NCBI RefSeq assembly: GCF_009017415.1
Contig: NC_092408.1
Coordinates: 3,844,001-3,908,000 of the forward strand
Reading direction: 5' to 3'
DNA length: 64,000 bases
Source of the DNA: Aspergillus flavus
Taxonomy: Eukaryota > Ascomycota > Eurotiomycetes > Eurotiales > Aspergillaceae
Shown: one piece after another, positions 43,984 to 55,514 of the stretch
How positions within the stretch are numbered: the stretch's first letter is position 1
Layout of the letters: every line of letters begins with the position of its first letter
Program-made: the position numbers and the translations under genes
The notes under the pieces: model-generated
The model's input: only the letters and a program-made list of their open reading frames with translations
Told to the model about the DNA's origin: nothing
Databases searched by the model: none

Positions 43984-44489
43984 TTTGAACAATTGGGGGT
44001 CGACTAAAAAACTTTGAAAAAAGAAGAAAGTGGCAGTGGTATTGAGCACTTGAGGATAGTTAGAATTAGATAGTTGAGTGAATTGAGTTGGGAATTGAGG
44101 TCAGGACGATGCTTTATACTGTCTTGTATTGCTATATTGTGATGTCATGGTTGAGGTCGCTGAGATCATAGGTGGGGCACATTACAACAATATCTGGAAG
44201 GGGAACTCCAGTTACTGTAGGATTGCGCTCTGGACTTGTTATGATTGAATCATAGGTAGGATTGGCCTGCAAGGGTTTTTGTTGTTTTCTTTTCTTCATG
44301 TGGGGAGTTTGGTAGGGTTGGTGTGGGTTTGTTTTGGTGTTTGGTTTACACCTTCCATTCCAGGCGATCTATGAGATCGTACGGATATGGAATATGGTAA
44401 GAAAATAGTTCGGTATGTTTCTGTGCTTTGTCATGTCCCCGCCTTCATTTCACGCTGACAATCTCCTAACCAATTAGTCTTTACAGATC
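43984..44489. other. Divergent intergenic region
   Basis: About 500 bp is shared by the small hydrophilic gene (minus) and the AhpD-like gene (plus). It is AT-rich, and no specific site was recognised. Confidence 0.45.
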
Positions 44490-45473
44490 ATGTGTCGATA
44501 TGCACCCTGCAGAAGACAGGTGTACCTGTATACTACTAGTTGTCAGTGGGCACCACCGTTGATCCTCAACAACCCACGTCCGATTTCGGTGTCCAAACCA
44601 CAACTCCAATACTACAATATCTCTATAACGTCACCAGCAACACGTACCTACAGTAACCACACACACCTCTATCACGATACACGCAACCTGCCCAAACCAG
44701 CACTCCAACTTCAAACCCGAAAAATGTCATCAACATCAACACCTCTAACAACACCACCAACCCCGCAACCAGACCCCCGCTACGCCCAACTCTTCCACGA
44801 CCTCTCAACCCGCTTCGCGCAAACCTCCCTCCCCCCAGAAAAATGGTACATCCTCGCCATATCCACAATAGTAGCCAGCCCGGACCCGGAACGCTGCGAC
44901 CAGCTCTACCTGCACCTAATCAACCAAGCCCCCTACAGCACCCCATCAGCTAGACAAGAACTAATCCGGCGCCTCCGCGAAGCCCTCTTCAAAAGCATCA
45001 TCATAGTAGGCGTGTGCAAACCCATCGAAGCAATCCTAGCCATCAGCAAATACGAACGCGAAGAAGACAAAGACTACACCTTTACGCGGGAGAACTGGCA
45101 ATGCGACCAGGCCAACCATGACCGCGGCGTAGCGTGGCTGGAGAAGCTGTATGCGCGGAACACGACGGGGACGCTGGATTTGTTCCGCGCGCATCAGGAT
45201 TTCGGGTGGTTGTCGAAGGAGATTACGTATGGGTTGTTTTTGTCGGATCGGGGGGTGTTGGATGATCTGGATACGCAGATGGTGGTGTTGCCGGCTATTA
45301 TGAGCCAGAATTTGAAGAATGAGACGCATTGGCATATTCGGGGGACGAGGAGGTTGGGGGTTTGTATGGAGGATGTTAAGGTTGTTTGGGAGTGTATTCA
45401 GCGCGTGGCTGGGTTTTATGGGACCGTGTTGGATAAGGTGCCTACTGTTGAGGAGGTGGAGAGTGATGTTTGA
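44490..45473 (+). CDS. AhpD-like / carboxymuconolactone decarboxylase-like protein
   Basis: This protein has the all-helical AhpD/CMD fold typical of a fungal branch of unknown function. The single exon gives 327 residues from the ATG at 44490, or 249 from the ATG at 44724 (MSSTSTPL). The extra N-terminal 78 residues are rich in Thr, Tyr, Arg and Asn and may be a targeting sequence or simply leader. Core motifs are LPPEKWYILAISTIVAS, REALFKSIIIVGVCKPIEAILAIS and a C-terminal helical block (GVCMEDVKVVWECIQRVAGFYG). The CxxC-His redox motif of peroxidase AhpD proteins is not present at the usual place, so peroxidase activity is doubtful. A GAT microsatellite lies in the 3' UTR (45532-45552). 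Confidence 0.7.
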   Translation: MCRYAPCRRQVYLYTTSCQWAPPLILNNPRPISVSKPQLQYYNISITSPATRTYSNHTHLYHDTRNLPKPALQLQTRKMSSTSTPLTTPPTPQPDPRYAQLFHDLSTRFAQTSLPPEKWYILAISTIVASPDPERCDQLYLHLINQAPYSTPSARQELIRRLREALFKSIIIVGVCKPIEAILAISKYEREEDKDYTFTRENWQCDQANHDRGVAWLEKLYARNTTGTLDLFRAHQDFGWLSKEITYGLFLSDRGVLDDLDTQMVVLPAIMSQNLKNETHWHIRGTRRLGVCMEDVKVVWECIQRVAGFYGTVLDKVPTVEEVESDV

Positions 45474-45841
45474 TCTTTGGGGATGGGTTTGGATAGTATA
45501 TAGATTTGGTGGTGTTGTATATTGGGTTGGGATGATGATGATGATGATGATGGGATGTGTTTACGATTGAATGTGAGCCTGTTAGAGGTATTACTAGAGA
45601 AATGTGTTTTAGAACAGTTTATGATTTAAAGCTATATACTCCGTACTACTGGGATTTATCTGGGCTTACTGACCTATATATTGCTCAAGATATACTTCGT
45701 TTCACCCCCCCGCGATAAAATGTACGGAAAAGGTTTAGCGAGAGCGGAGCAACTTTTATCGGCCGCCCATGAAGCCCAAAACGACCGATTCCAACAAACC
45801 AATACCCCACGAATTGACCATATCTTCACACTGCAATCACA
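45474..45841. other. Intergenic with GAT repeat and TACTCCGTA half site
   Basis: About 370 bp. It contains a (GAT)n microsatellite at 45532-45552 and TACTCCGTA at 45637-45645. It should include the promoter of the bcp1 gene. Confidence 0.5.
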
Positions 45842-46834
45842 ATGGGTAAACGCAAGGAGATTAAAGATAACGATGTCGAAATGGGCGGCACCGACCCTCG
45901 TGTGGACGGCGATGAGTCCGACGAGGTAAATCACCACCTCCGTATACACCATAATTTTTTTTCTGCTAACGCCGATACTGGTCGCAGGACATGGACATTG
46001 TGAATGTCGATTTCGAGTGGTTCGACCCTCAGCCGATTGATTTCCACGGCCTTAAGATCCTCCTCCGCCAGCTCTTCGACTCCGATGCTCAGATCTTCGA
46101 CATGTCCGCTTTGTCGGACATGATCCTCGCGCAACCGTTGCTGGGATCAACGGTGAAGGTAGACGGCAACGAGTCGGATCCGTATGCCTTCTTGACCGTG
46201 CTGAATCTCCAGGAACACAAGGTACGCTCTGCGGAGGACACACTCAGTAAATAAAACCGCCTGCTAATGCCCATAATAGGATAAGCCCGTCATCAAAGAC
46301 TTAATATCCTACCTCCAGCGTAAAGCGTCATCGAATCCCGACCTCGCCCCTCTTTCCCAGCTTCTTTCCCAAACACCTGTTCCCCCGATCGGATTGATTC
46401 TTACCGAGCGATTGATCAACATGCCCGCCGAAGTGGTTCCTCCGATGTACACTATGCTGATGGAGGAGATTGCCTGGGCTATTCAAGACAAGGAGCCCTA
46501 CAAGTTCTCGCACTACCTGATCGTGTCCAAAAATTATGAGGAGGTCCAGTCGAAGTTGGACATGGAGGACTCGCGGCCGCAGAAGAAAAAGAAGAAGTCG
46601 GGTGACAAGGTTGAGAAGTTCTACTTCCACCCTGAGGATGAGATTCTTGAGAAGCACACGCGGTGCTTCGGGTCTATTGAATACACACACAAGCATGATG
46701 AGGGACACTCGGATTCGAAGCGCGCGTTCCAGGAGCTGGGTATCAGGACCAATGGAAGTCTGATGCTGTTCGATGCGGATAAACTCGAGGGGGCGATCAA
46801 CGAGATGAAGGAGTTCTTGCAGCCTCCGGTATGA
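45842..46834 (+). CDS. bcp1: Bcp1/BCCIP-family protein
   Basis: In yeast, Bcp1 is an essential nuclear protein that chaperones ribosomal protein Rpl23 and supports export of the lipid kinase Mss4; the family includes mammalian BCCIP. Three exons, 45842-45925, 45988-46221 and 46280-46834, give 290 residues. The N-terminus is charged ([15 protein letters not shown]) and acidic. The core has [52 protein letters not shown] and [16 protein letters not shown], all family blocks. A basic insert, [11 protein letters not shown], may be a nuclear localisation signal. It converges with the chorismate mutase gene; the stops are 187 bp apart. Confidence 0.92.
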
Positions 46835-47020
46835 GGTTGATGGTTACGGCATGGTTTTATGATGTTAGAAAAAAGTTGCTCTGCGCTTGTTCATAGCGTG
46901 TCTATATCCGGGTTTTTGAAAATATATTAATAACTCTATGGTTTTCATTTTTCTTGGGGGTTTGGATATGTCATGCGTTATGGTTGGTTCTATCTTCGTA
47001 AATCTTTATCCATCATTCAT

Positions 47021-48024
47021 TTACTCCCATTGGGTTCCCTTCAGGCGTTGCATAAGGTATTCAACCTCTACGACCTTGGTCAAAGGAATGACATATTCCT
47101 GGGTGGGATTAGCAAGTCGCTAGTTAGAAAAAGGAAAGGGAAAATAGTTAGGTCTCACCTTATACATGGCAACCACAGCCTCGACGTTGATCTTCGAGCC
47201 GGTCTCCGTCGGGAATGCGGGATCAGTTCCGTAAGTCTTCGCCTTCAGCGCCAGTCTCTCCAGCACCTTCCGCTCGACCTTTGCGTCGGTAATAGCATCA
47301 TCGATCCCAACCCGATCATTCGCCTTGATCATCTTGACGAATCGCTCCGGCTCCTTCTGGAACTTCGACTCAGCCACGAACTTGCCGAAGTGAATGCGCC
47401 GAGACAGCGCTTGCAGACAGCTAACGTCGGCGGTCGCAGCCGACCCATAGTTCTCCTGCGTCTCACCACGATCCTCACGTCCAAACTGCGGACAGACAGC
47501 AGGGAGAATATCCTCGACGTAGCGCCGTTTGATGGTATCATTCACATTCACATCATTGTCATGAAGAATCTTCGGATACTCCAGCGGCGCTAGGATCGGC
47601 TCCTCAAGGACATCCGGAAAGAAAGGATATTCATCCGGGGACTGGTAGCGACGCACGCGCGACTGAATCCGCTCCTGCTCACGGAGCAGATAATCCATCA
47701 GCGGGATATCATCGCCGGGAATCTTGACACCGCCGGGGACGTAAATGGGCTTATTGAGAGGAAACTGGACGCGCTCGATCAGGTGGAAGGTGATGGTGTC
47801 TTCGAGACGGCTGTAGCATTACACATGATCAGCTTCAGGGATGTCACAGGGATTTTCGGAATTCTGTGGTCGATTTGGTGTCTGGTCTAGACGGCAGCCG
47901 TGCGACTGCGGGGCAGAAAGTGTAAGCCGTGAGATTTAAACTTGTTTACTTACATTAATTGAAACCGGATATTGGCTAGATCCAGGGCCTTGGAGGCATC
48001 AGAAAGATCAATGGCTGTGTCCAT
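47021..48024 (-). CDS. aroC: Chorismate mutase
   Basis: This enzyme converts chorismate to prephenate, the branch step to phenylalanine and tyrosine. Three exons, complement of 47954-48024, 47159-47810 and 47021-47098, with introns of 143 and 60 nt, give 266 residues, the usual length for fungal AroQ-type enzymes (yeast Aro7). Motifs are [67 protein letters not shown] and a C-terminal [20 protein letters not shown]. The allosteric and catalytic helices are intact, with Arg and Glu residues at the expected places. The first intron interrupts the conserved FQLIRLEDT block. The symbol follows the Aspergillus name; yeast calls it ARO7. Confidence 0.93.
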
Positions 48025-49022
48025 GGTTCTTTTTTTGTGTCCCTTGGGTTTTTTTACTAGTAGTTGGTTGTGGTTTAAATTTCTCTCGTTCGTTTTGTTT
48101 CCGACGAGTGAGTGTCTTCTGCGGGGCCCCGATTGCGCTGGAAGATATTCCTTTTTCTCGATTCCACTGGCCGTTGGGCTGGGGAGGAGTATGCCTGTTA
48201 GCGGTCCTTTGAAGGTTTCTAGACTTATATTGACTTCTTTCGTATAAGTGTAGGCTGACAGTTAGTAACTGGGGAGTCTATCATTGAACTATATATACGA
48301 ATTGTCTGTTATGAGTGCTTTTATAGCAGGGGAGTCCCCTTCAGAGCACTTCCTAAACCGGAGTACAGAAGCCTGAACTCAGCGCCAGCGTCGATTTGGG
48401 GAAAAGCGCTAAGCCGCCGATCCGTCTTTTCGCAGGGAAAAGAAAGGAACAAGAAAATGAAGTCATAACTAGTAGATAGTGGGAAAGCATTCACAAAACA
48501 CCAACTGAAAGGATCGCATTACAAAGGATAATAGATTGATATGATGGTCATCTTGAAATGTTCCTCTGGCTGATGCCGTCATGTGGTAACTTTGGTTTGC
48601 AGGGGTTTTCCCAAGTCTAGATTTCAGTACTGACGGTATTATAACTTATAAGGCCAAGCATTAAGAATGGATTCGGACTGGGAAAAAAACAAAAATAATT
48701 CTGAAGAAGTTGCATACCCACATATTCTGATCTTCCACTGAAGCTCATAAACACTTCACCCCGTCCTATCGACGACTTTCATGTGCTACGGTGATTAGTC
48801 CGCGGTAATATTACGGTACATACTTAGTCCAGGTTCCGGCAACGCGGTAATTCATCGCGTGCAAGCTCCAGCTGAAAGTTCTCTTTCCAGAGAGCCGAAA
48901 AATAGAGCAAGTGCACTGCCCGACTCGACTCGACTCGACTCGACCTGCCCTGCTTTGCCTCCCCCCTCTCCAGACCTTCCGCATGGGCTTTTAATCACCC
49001 CATAACTGCTCAGGTCGGTGAT
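48025..49022. promoter_or_regulatory. Divergent promoter region of chorismate mutase and mdv1
   Basis: About 1 kb between the two starts. A CGACT unit is repeated five times at 48921-48945, about 80 bp before the mdv1 ATG and probably in its leader. I see no clear Gcn4/CpcA-type TGACTCA site near the chorismate mutase start and no gene. Confidence 0.5.
48921..48945. repeat. Pentanucleotide repeat (CGACT)x5
   Basis: Five perfect copies of CGACT lie just upstream of the mdv1 start, in the likely 5' leader. Copy number may vary between strains. Confidence 0.85.
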
Positions 49023-51211
49023 ATGGACAAACACCGTCGCGATGAGTCGCCTTCCGGTCTGTCAGATATTGTCGAGCATGACGGTCTTCTAGGGACCGGC
49101 CTGACGGTAAGTCCCTACGGATCTCTATCTCTGCCTGTTCTCTCCAGTCGCCCAATGATCCGCTGATAGACCCTTCCGGTACGCAGACCAGACATATCGA
49201 GGCCTTCGGGAGGAAAGTGACGTCGACAGCCGGGCATTTAATAGGCCCTACGGGCGACGGAAATCCCGCCCATTACCACAATGCTATGGCGGATATCCAG
49301 CGCGAGCTGCGGCGGCCCAATACGCAGCGCAGAGTATTCGCCTTGACCCAGACTACGCCGACGGATCTGGTCCGCTCCAAGCTGTCGACTTCCGAAATCC
49401 AATCGCGAGCCCTCTCCTCTCTTCCCGACGACCTCCTTGCGAACATCCCTGATGACAGCAGCTCCTACTCCCTGTTTGAAGGCTTCCAGGCCTCTCAAGA
49501 CGATATCGAATATAGAAAGGCCCATCGACGGCGCGCTTCCAAATCCAAAAAATTGTTGAAAGATGGCGAAAACCGGGCAGCCCTTCCGTCCACCCCGGCG
49601 GAGCTGAAGAAGGAACGTGATTTGTTAAGTCGCCGCATGGAACTGATGGGGGTGCGCAAAAATATGTGCAGCTCGGAGATACACGATATAGACAACAAGA
49701 TCGCGAACCTTCACAACATGCGCAAGATTGTTTTGGACCGGTTGGCTGGACTAGAGATGGAGGAGGCGGAACTGGAACACGAACGTGGGTGGACTTGGCT
49801 CGATTATCGCAGTTTGATTCTGACATTGGAGAACAGTGACTGAGCTCGAAAATAAACTTGAGGATATCCAAGAGGAAACACCGGAGACTGCTGTTGTGGG
49901 CACTCCGAAATCATCCGCAAACGATGAATCGATGGCCTCGGAGGATCCAGCCATGGATGCATCTTTCATGTCGGAATCAATTTATCAAAAGATTCCATCA
50001 CCGAAAAGCCTGAAGCACAAATCAAAAAGTACGCCTCTTCAGACCGTTTCCATTAGGCCAAGGGCTAATCTTCTCAGGAAAACGGTCGATGCCTATTTTA
50101 CACGAGCACTTCAGCCCCGGATCCTTGATTAAGGAGATGGAAGCGCATACCGATATGGTGACTGCCATTGATTTTGACTATCCTTTCGGCACAATGATTA
50201 CCGCAGCGTTAGATGATACCGTGCGAGTTTGGGATCTCAATGTCGGAAGGTGTACTGGGTTTCTGGAGGGGCATAACGCATCAGTTCGATGTCTTCAGAT
50301 CGAGGACAACATTGTGGCTACGGGTTCTATGGATGCCTCGGTCAAGCTTTGGGATTTGAGTCGCGCCCGCTCTAGACCTCGAAGCAGCCGCATTAACAAG
50401 CACGAGGACGAAGAGGACGCTGCTGACGACGCTTCCCAAGTATCCCATTCAACGACGTTAGAGGATTGCCACGTATTTTCACTAGATTCCCATGTCGGTG
50501 AAGTGACAGCGCTCCATTTCCGAGGTGACAACTTGATCTCTGGCTCGGCGGATAAGACTCTGCGTCAATGGGATCTCGTTAAAGGGCGTTGTGTGCAGAC
50601 ATTAGATGTTCTCTGGGCTGCAGCTCAAGCGGATACATTGAATGGAGACAGCACATGGCGACCGTCCGGGCGCGTACCAGACGCATCTGCAGATTTTGTG
50701 GGGGCGCTTCAATGTTTCGATGCCGCCCTAGCTTGCGGTACTGCCGACGGCATGGTGCGTCTGTGGGATCTGCGCAGTGGCCAAGTCCACCGTAGTCTTG
50801 TTGGCCACACAGGCCCTGTTACATGCTTACAGTTTGATGATGTGCATCTCGTGACAGGAAGTATGGACCGTAGTATTCGGGTATGTTGCATGTTGAATCC
50901 GTGAGGATAAGGAAGCCATTGCTGACATCTTTTAGATCTGGGATCTCCGAATGGGATCCATCTACGACGCATTCGCCTACGACAAACCCGTCACCAGCAT
51001 GAAGTTCGACGCGAAACGAATCGTGGCTGCCGCGGGAGAGAGCGTGGTGAAGGTCTACGACAAGGCGGACGGCAACCACTGGGACTGTGGTGCCGGCGTT
51101 GGTGCTGATGAACAAGGACCGCTTCCTGCGACTGTCGACCGAGTGTGTCTCAAAGACGGATTTCTCGTTGAAGGTCGCCAGGACGGTATTGTTGGCGCGT
51201 GGACGTGTTAG
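49023..51211 (+). CDS. mdv1: Mitochondrial division protein Mdv1/Caf4 (WD40 adaptor)
   Basis: Mdv1 bridges the outer-membrane anchor Fis1 and the dynamin Dnm1 to assemble mitochondrial and peroxisomal fission complexes. Five exons, 49023-49106, 49187-49784, 49837-50028, 50078-50880 and 50936-51211, give 650 residues, and every junction keeps phase. The N-terminal helical part ([50 protein letters not shown]) is the Fis1-binding region. A coiled coil follows ([18 protein letters not shown] to [13 protein letters not shown]) and serves dimerisation. About seven WD repeats form the C-terminal propeller ([70 protein letters not shown]). An acidic loop interrupts repeats 2 and 3. Introns are unusually short (49-80 nt). 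Confidence 0.93.
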
Positions 51212-52391
51212 AAACGATTCTATGAGGCATTGGCTTTCGGACGTGTTTGGATGTACATGCGAGCACTTGCCATTATATTTTCTGCGAAGTCTCAAGAGCA
51301 TCTTGAATGTGTATTATATTATATGTTAGCAGTGTTCTAGAAGCGAAATAAAGCTGTCCAGGACCGACAGCAATGTAAAATGTTTTTGTCAACTGGTCAT
51401 CCTTTAACATTGAATATGGACGAATGTGATTTGGATTGGAAAGTGGATAAGGGTAGTGAAACAGCCAAGCAAAGATCGCGACCTTTGTGTTTCCAGTCCC
51501 TGCTATGAAAAGGTTGCCAACTGGTTAATACGAGTGTAGTTGAGATTACATCGAACTTACTTCTGCCTTCCGTAATTTGAGTGGGGCGAACAAGTCACGC
51601 TTTACTGGATCAGGGATTCTACTGACTTGCATACCAAATACTTACTCGGACTTCGCGACAGCATCAACACCGCAAATTTAGCGTTAATTACACCGGAACG
51701 CGTGATGCTATGGTCGCAAAGCACTAAAAAGTTGATCGTGATTTTTCAGAACCCCTTCAAACCACTGTATGCTCTGCAAACTGCACGCTGGTGTTGATCC
51801 ATCAGTAATCTCCGCCCGCGTCGCATACGCGCGCCGTGTTCCTTTCTCGTGGACAAAATCGAAGCTTTATCATTCACCACCTTGAGATCTCAGTTAAGCG
51901 ATCTATTTGGTCCCTTTAATCTACTTTACTTTGAGGGAGCTAAAGGGGTCGTTGTGTGGGCGGCTCCTTGTGCCGCGGTTGTGGTGCGCCTCACTTCAAC
52001 TTTACGAAATTTCATTCAAGGTCAAGACGGCGACTTAGTCGACATTCTAGCTCTCTCATCTTAATCGATGCTAAATACATGCTAGATAACTATTCACTGA
52101 GCTACCAAGTATCATACGATACACCCCAACTAGTTTGATCCACAACCGCCGTTCAGTTTTGAATCAGTGTTACTATACCCCGGGGTGTGGATGCGACAGC
52201 ATTCTGATCCGCTTTCGAAGGGCCTACGGTAAGTGTATGCTTTGCTTCCTCTCAAGTTCCAAGTACACTGAAGCTTTTGCGGCGAATACCTCTTCATATT
52301 ATCTATCTTGTCTAACATTGTCTCCAGGGAATTTACCTTACGTTGATTTCTCAAAGAAATAGACGTTTGTCTTCAATAGCAGACCATCAAC
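51212..52391. other. Intergenic, leader of the SUN gene
   Basis: About 1.2 kb between mdv1 and the SUN-domain gene. Donor- and acceptor-like sequences near 52227 (GTAAGTG) and 52327 (CCAG) suggest a possible intron in the 5' leader of the SUN gene. No protein gene is supported. Confidence 0.4.
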
Positions 52392-54590
52392 ATGCCTCCC
52401 AAGCGCGCTTCTACTCGGCGTGCAGGAGCTGTGACTCGGACCTCTGAACGTGGGACTCCTTCGTACATCCCTAACATGTCAAGTCCAGATGCGAGGAATC
52501 CTGCCTTGCCTGATATACCGACCAAGCAATCATTCGCCTATGGTTCATCAACAACACCAATTCTTCCCCGTGAGCTTTCGGCGAAGCCGAGGATGAATCT
52601 GGCTGAAATGGCCGCCAATATTGATGAAGGCCGCAGAGTCGCCCAAGATCGAGACTTTGATAGACCGCACATGAACACACGTTCGCGAAGACAATCTATT
52701 TCTGCAAGCTTATCCCCTGTTCGGCGAAGTCGGCGTGAGCCAACTCCAGATCAGCTGCAGCTGCTCGATTCGTTACGCGAAGCCACTATGTCCCCTAATC
52801 CTAATGGTCAAGACCATGCAGAGCAATCTACTCCGACTCCTACTCCTCCTATTCCACATACTCTGTCCACAGCATCCAGTCCGGCTACCGAATCTCTTAC
52901 GAACCCCAAATACCCTGTCTTGACTACTGACCAACTTTACCCGTCTCCACTTCTGCGATATGGGTCACCTGCCCGTAATGCAATCTCATTGAGCTCACCC
53001 AACTTTGCAACCTCTATCGACAATGAATCAGTCGTCTCATGGAACGTAGAACGTGATATCCATGAAGATGACCTGCAACGGACACGTCCGAATGGGTATC
53101 TTGATGCACCGCATGGAAAGAACATTACAGCCCCTCCCCGCCGGTTTTCAGGCTTCGCATTTGCCCAAGAGCCTATTGAGGAACTCGACGAACCGACTAC
53201 CCAGCTCTCTATAACTAAATCACGTTCTCCTGAGGCTGTCGCAGCCGATATTCAGCCTAAACCTGAACCGCTGTCAGAGCCTGAAATGGTGCCGTCGCCC
53301 GAGTCCACGCCTTCGCCTGAACCAGAACCAGAGCCTGAGAGGGAGCCTGAACCTGAACCTGAGCGCGAGCCTGAGCGCCAGCCCACGCCCCCTCGTGCTC
53401 CCGCTCTAGCGCCCAGAACCGCATCAAAACCTGAGCTTTCTTCAGCTCCCACTAGGACGATCATTCCCAGCAATCCTATCCGGGAGGCTTCATTCGACGA
53501 GAGCACGCACGAGAGCACGTCCCCGTTACGAGAACGTGTCAAGAGCAATGTGCGCTCAGTGGGAAATGCAGCAGTTGGTTTACAGAAAGGCTTGCCTATT
53601 AAACCGGTCTCGCTGGTGGTACTAGCAGTAGTATCTATTCTCACAGCATGCTTTTTTGGCGACCAAATCTCCAGCATTTCTTCCAGTATCGGCTCGCGTC
53701 TTCCGTTATACGGAAGCCCCTTTCGTGATTTGAACGCAACTGCATTACAAGCAGTCCATGGTCTTTCTAACCAAGTGGTCCGCCTTGGAGAGGAAGTGTC
53801 CTCGCTTTCTAAGGAGGTTGATGTCATTAAATCCGAGGTTGAACATATACCTGCCCCTTCCACTATTGTTCAACCAATACCAGCTCAGGAGACTCCGAAA
53901 ACCAATTTTCTATCTATAGGCATGGGCGTTCTTGTCGACCCGTACAACACTAGCCCCACATCTGGGCGGTCTGCGGGTTTCCTGCAGAAACTCCACTCTC
54001 GATTTTTGCCCTCAAGCTCGCAGCAACAGCCGGAGCCTCCGCTTGCAGCTTTGACACCTTGGCAGGACGTGGGAGAATGTTGGTGTAGCAAGCCTCGCTC
54101 TGGGATGTCTCAGCTTGCAATGCACTTGGGACGTGAAATCGTACCAGAGGAGGTGGTTATAGAACACATACCGAAGGGGGCAAGCATCAGGCCAGAAGTT
54201 GCACCTCGGGATATGGAGCTATGGGCTCAATTCCAGATCGTCGATGAATCAAACCCTGACTCGCCTCCTTCTCCCAATCCCTCGCGCACCTCCGGGATAT
54301 TGTCTGAGGAGCTTTCTCTGCACAACCACATCATAGATACCCTGCGGTTGGCATACAAAGATGAACCCGAGGGTGCATACTCGAACGACGAACTCCTGGG
54401 ACCTTCGTTCTATCGCGTCGGACAGTGGACTTACGATCTCCATGCCTCGAACCATATCCAGAAGTTTGAGTTAGATGCTATCATTGATGTTCCAGCGATC
54501 CGGGTAAACAAAGTGGCCTTCCGGGTCAAGTCGAACTGGGGTGGAAACGATACATGTCTGTATCGGTTGAAACTATATGGCCACATATAG
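52392..54590 (+). CDS. SUN-domain nuclear envelope protein (Sad1/UNC-84 type)
   Basis: SUN proteins sit in the inner nuclear membrane and join KASH partners to form LINC bridges that link chromatin and the spindle pole body to the cytoskeleton. The single exon gives 732 residues. The first 400 are disordered and Pro/Ser-rich, with a short Glu-Pro repeat tract (PEPEPEPEREPEPEPER, 53314-53390). One membrane segment (PVSLVVLAVVSILTACFF, about 53612-53665) is followed by a luminal coiled coil (LGEEVSSLSKEVDVIKSEV). The C-terminal SUN domain has GMGVLVDPYNTSPT, GECWCSKPRSGMSQLAMHLGREI, VVIEHIPKGASIRPEVAPRDMELWA and a closing VKSNWGGNDTCLYRLKLYG. The order matches Sad1/Mps3-type proteins. Confidence 0.93.
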   Translation: MPPKRASTRRAGAVTRTSERGTPSYIPNMSSPDARNPALPDIPTKQSFAYGSSTTPILPRELSAKPRMNLAEMAANIDEGRRVAQDRDFDRPHMNTRSRRQSISASLSPVRRSRREPTPDQLQLLDSLREATMSPNPNGQDHAEQSTPTPTPPIPHTLSTASSPATESLTNPKYPVLTTDQLYPSPLLRYGSPARNAISLSSPNFATSIDNESVVSWNVERDIHEDDLQRTRPNGYLDAPHGKNITAPPRRFSGFAFAQEPIEELDEPTTQLSITKSRSPEAVAADIQPKPEPLSEPEMVPSPESTPSPEPEPEPEREPEPEPEREPERQPTPPRAPALAPRTASKPELSSAPTRTIIPSNPIREASFDESTHESTSPLRERVKSNVRSVGNAAVGLQKGLPIKPVSLVVLAVVSILTACFFGDQISSISSSIGSRLPLYGSPFRDLNATALQAVHGLSNQVVRLGEEVSSLSKEVDVIKSEVEHIPAPSTIVQPIPAQETPKTNFLSIGMGVLVDPYNTSPTSGRSAGFLQKLHSRFLPSSSQQQPEPPLAALTPWQDVGECWCSKPRSGMSQLAMHLGREIVPEEVVIEHIPKGASIRPEVAPRDMELWAQFQIVDESNPDSPPSPNPSRTSGILSEELSLHNHIIDTLRLAYKDEPEGAYSNDELLGPSFYRVGQWTYDLHASNHIQKFELDAIIDVPAIRVNKVAFRVKSNWGGNDTCLYRLKLYGHI

Positions 54591-55514
54591 GTGACCAAGC
54601 CTACATTTCAGATATTTTTATTTTCTTTTTTTCTGGTCTTGATAGTGGGTGCTTCGCTCTAGAGGGGCAATGCGGTATTATGGTGCCCGCCAGTTACTCG
54701 TTTCATTCGTCAGTTGACTCTCTTTGATCTGCAACTCGACTCCATCATGCAGCTTGGGTCGGGGCATGATGATCAATCGAACGATTCGCTCACTTTGATA
54801 TATCTATTTATTCTTTGGATGCATGGCACAGCACGGAAGGGGCGTTAGGGTCTAATTCGAGATATCCAGCTCAATTCTCAGTATCTGCATTTTAGTACAG
54901 GCCAGCTGAAATATCCATCTACGTTTCTCAGCCCTATTAGAACCACTCTAAGTAGTCTATAAAAGAGTAGTGTATATATACTAATCTGTTTTCAACTAGA
55001 ACTGTATCCTTCCAAGCAAAAGTTCATTACCCAAGTACGTTATATTATGACAGTCATGAAAGTAAAATCGGGCAGAATAAACGCCTCTGGCAAAGCCGCT
55101 ACATGTACATACAAAGGCAGTCCTGGGCAAGTGAAGGACTAGCAAAGGGTAAATGCTTGGTCATCGCAAGCTGGAACTTCTTTGAACGCAGGGAAGCACT
55201 ACACTGGGAAAGAGATCAAAGTACATCCTACTAACGTAGCTTTGCTCGACAAAAGAATGGACTTCTATTTCTAAGATCCTATTGCGTACATGGTGTTCCA
55301 TTCGTACGCTAGATGGGCTTGGTACAATGGCCATAGCCTTAAGCCAGTTGAAATGTTAGGAGACTCCTTTCTTGGTCAACTGCTTGATTCTTAACACAAA
55401 GCTTTGTCTGGAAACCTATTCTAAGAAAGTGATCCGGTACCAACACCTTGCTCTTTAGCTTCGAACTATGCCGCATGGTCTGGGTGAACGAGCTTATTCT
55501 CTGCCTTAGAGACT
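54591..55514. other. Intergenic
   Basis: About 920 bp downstream of the SUN gene up to the stop of the broken EF-hand gene. It is AT-rich; nothing further was recognised. Confidence 0.45.
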
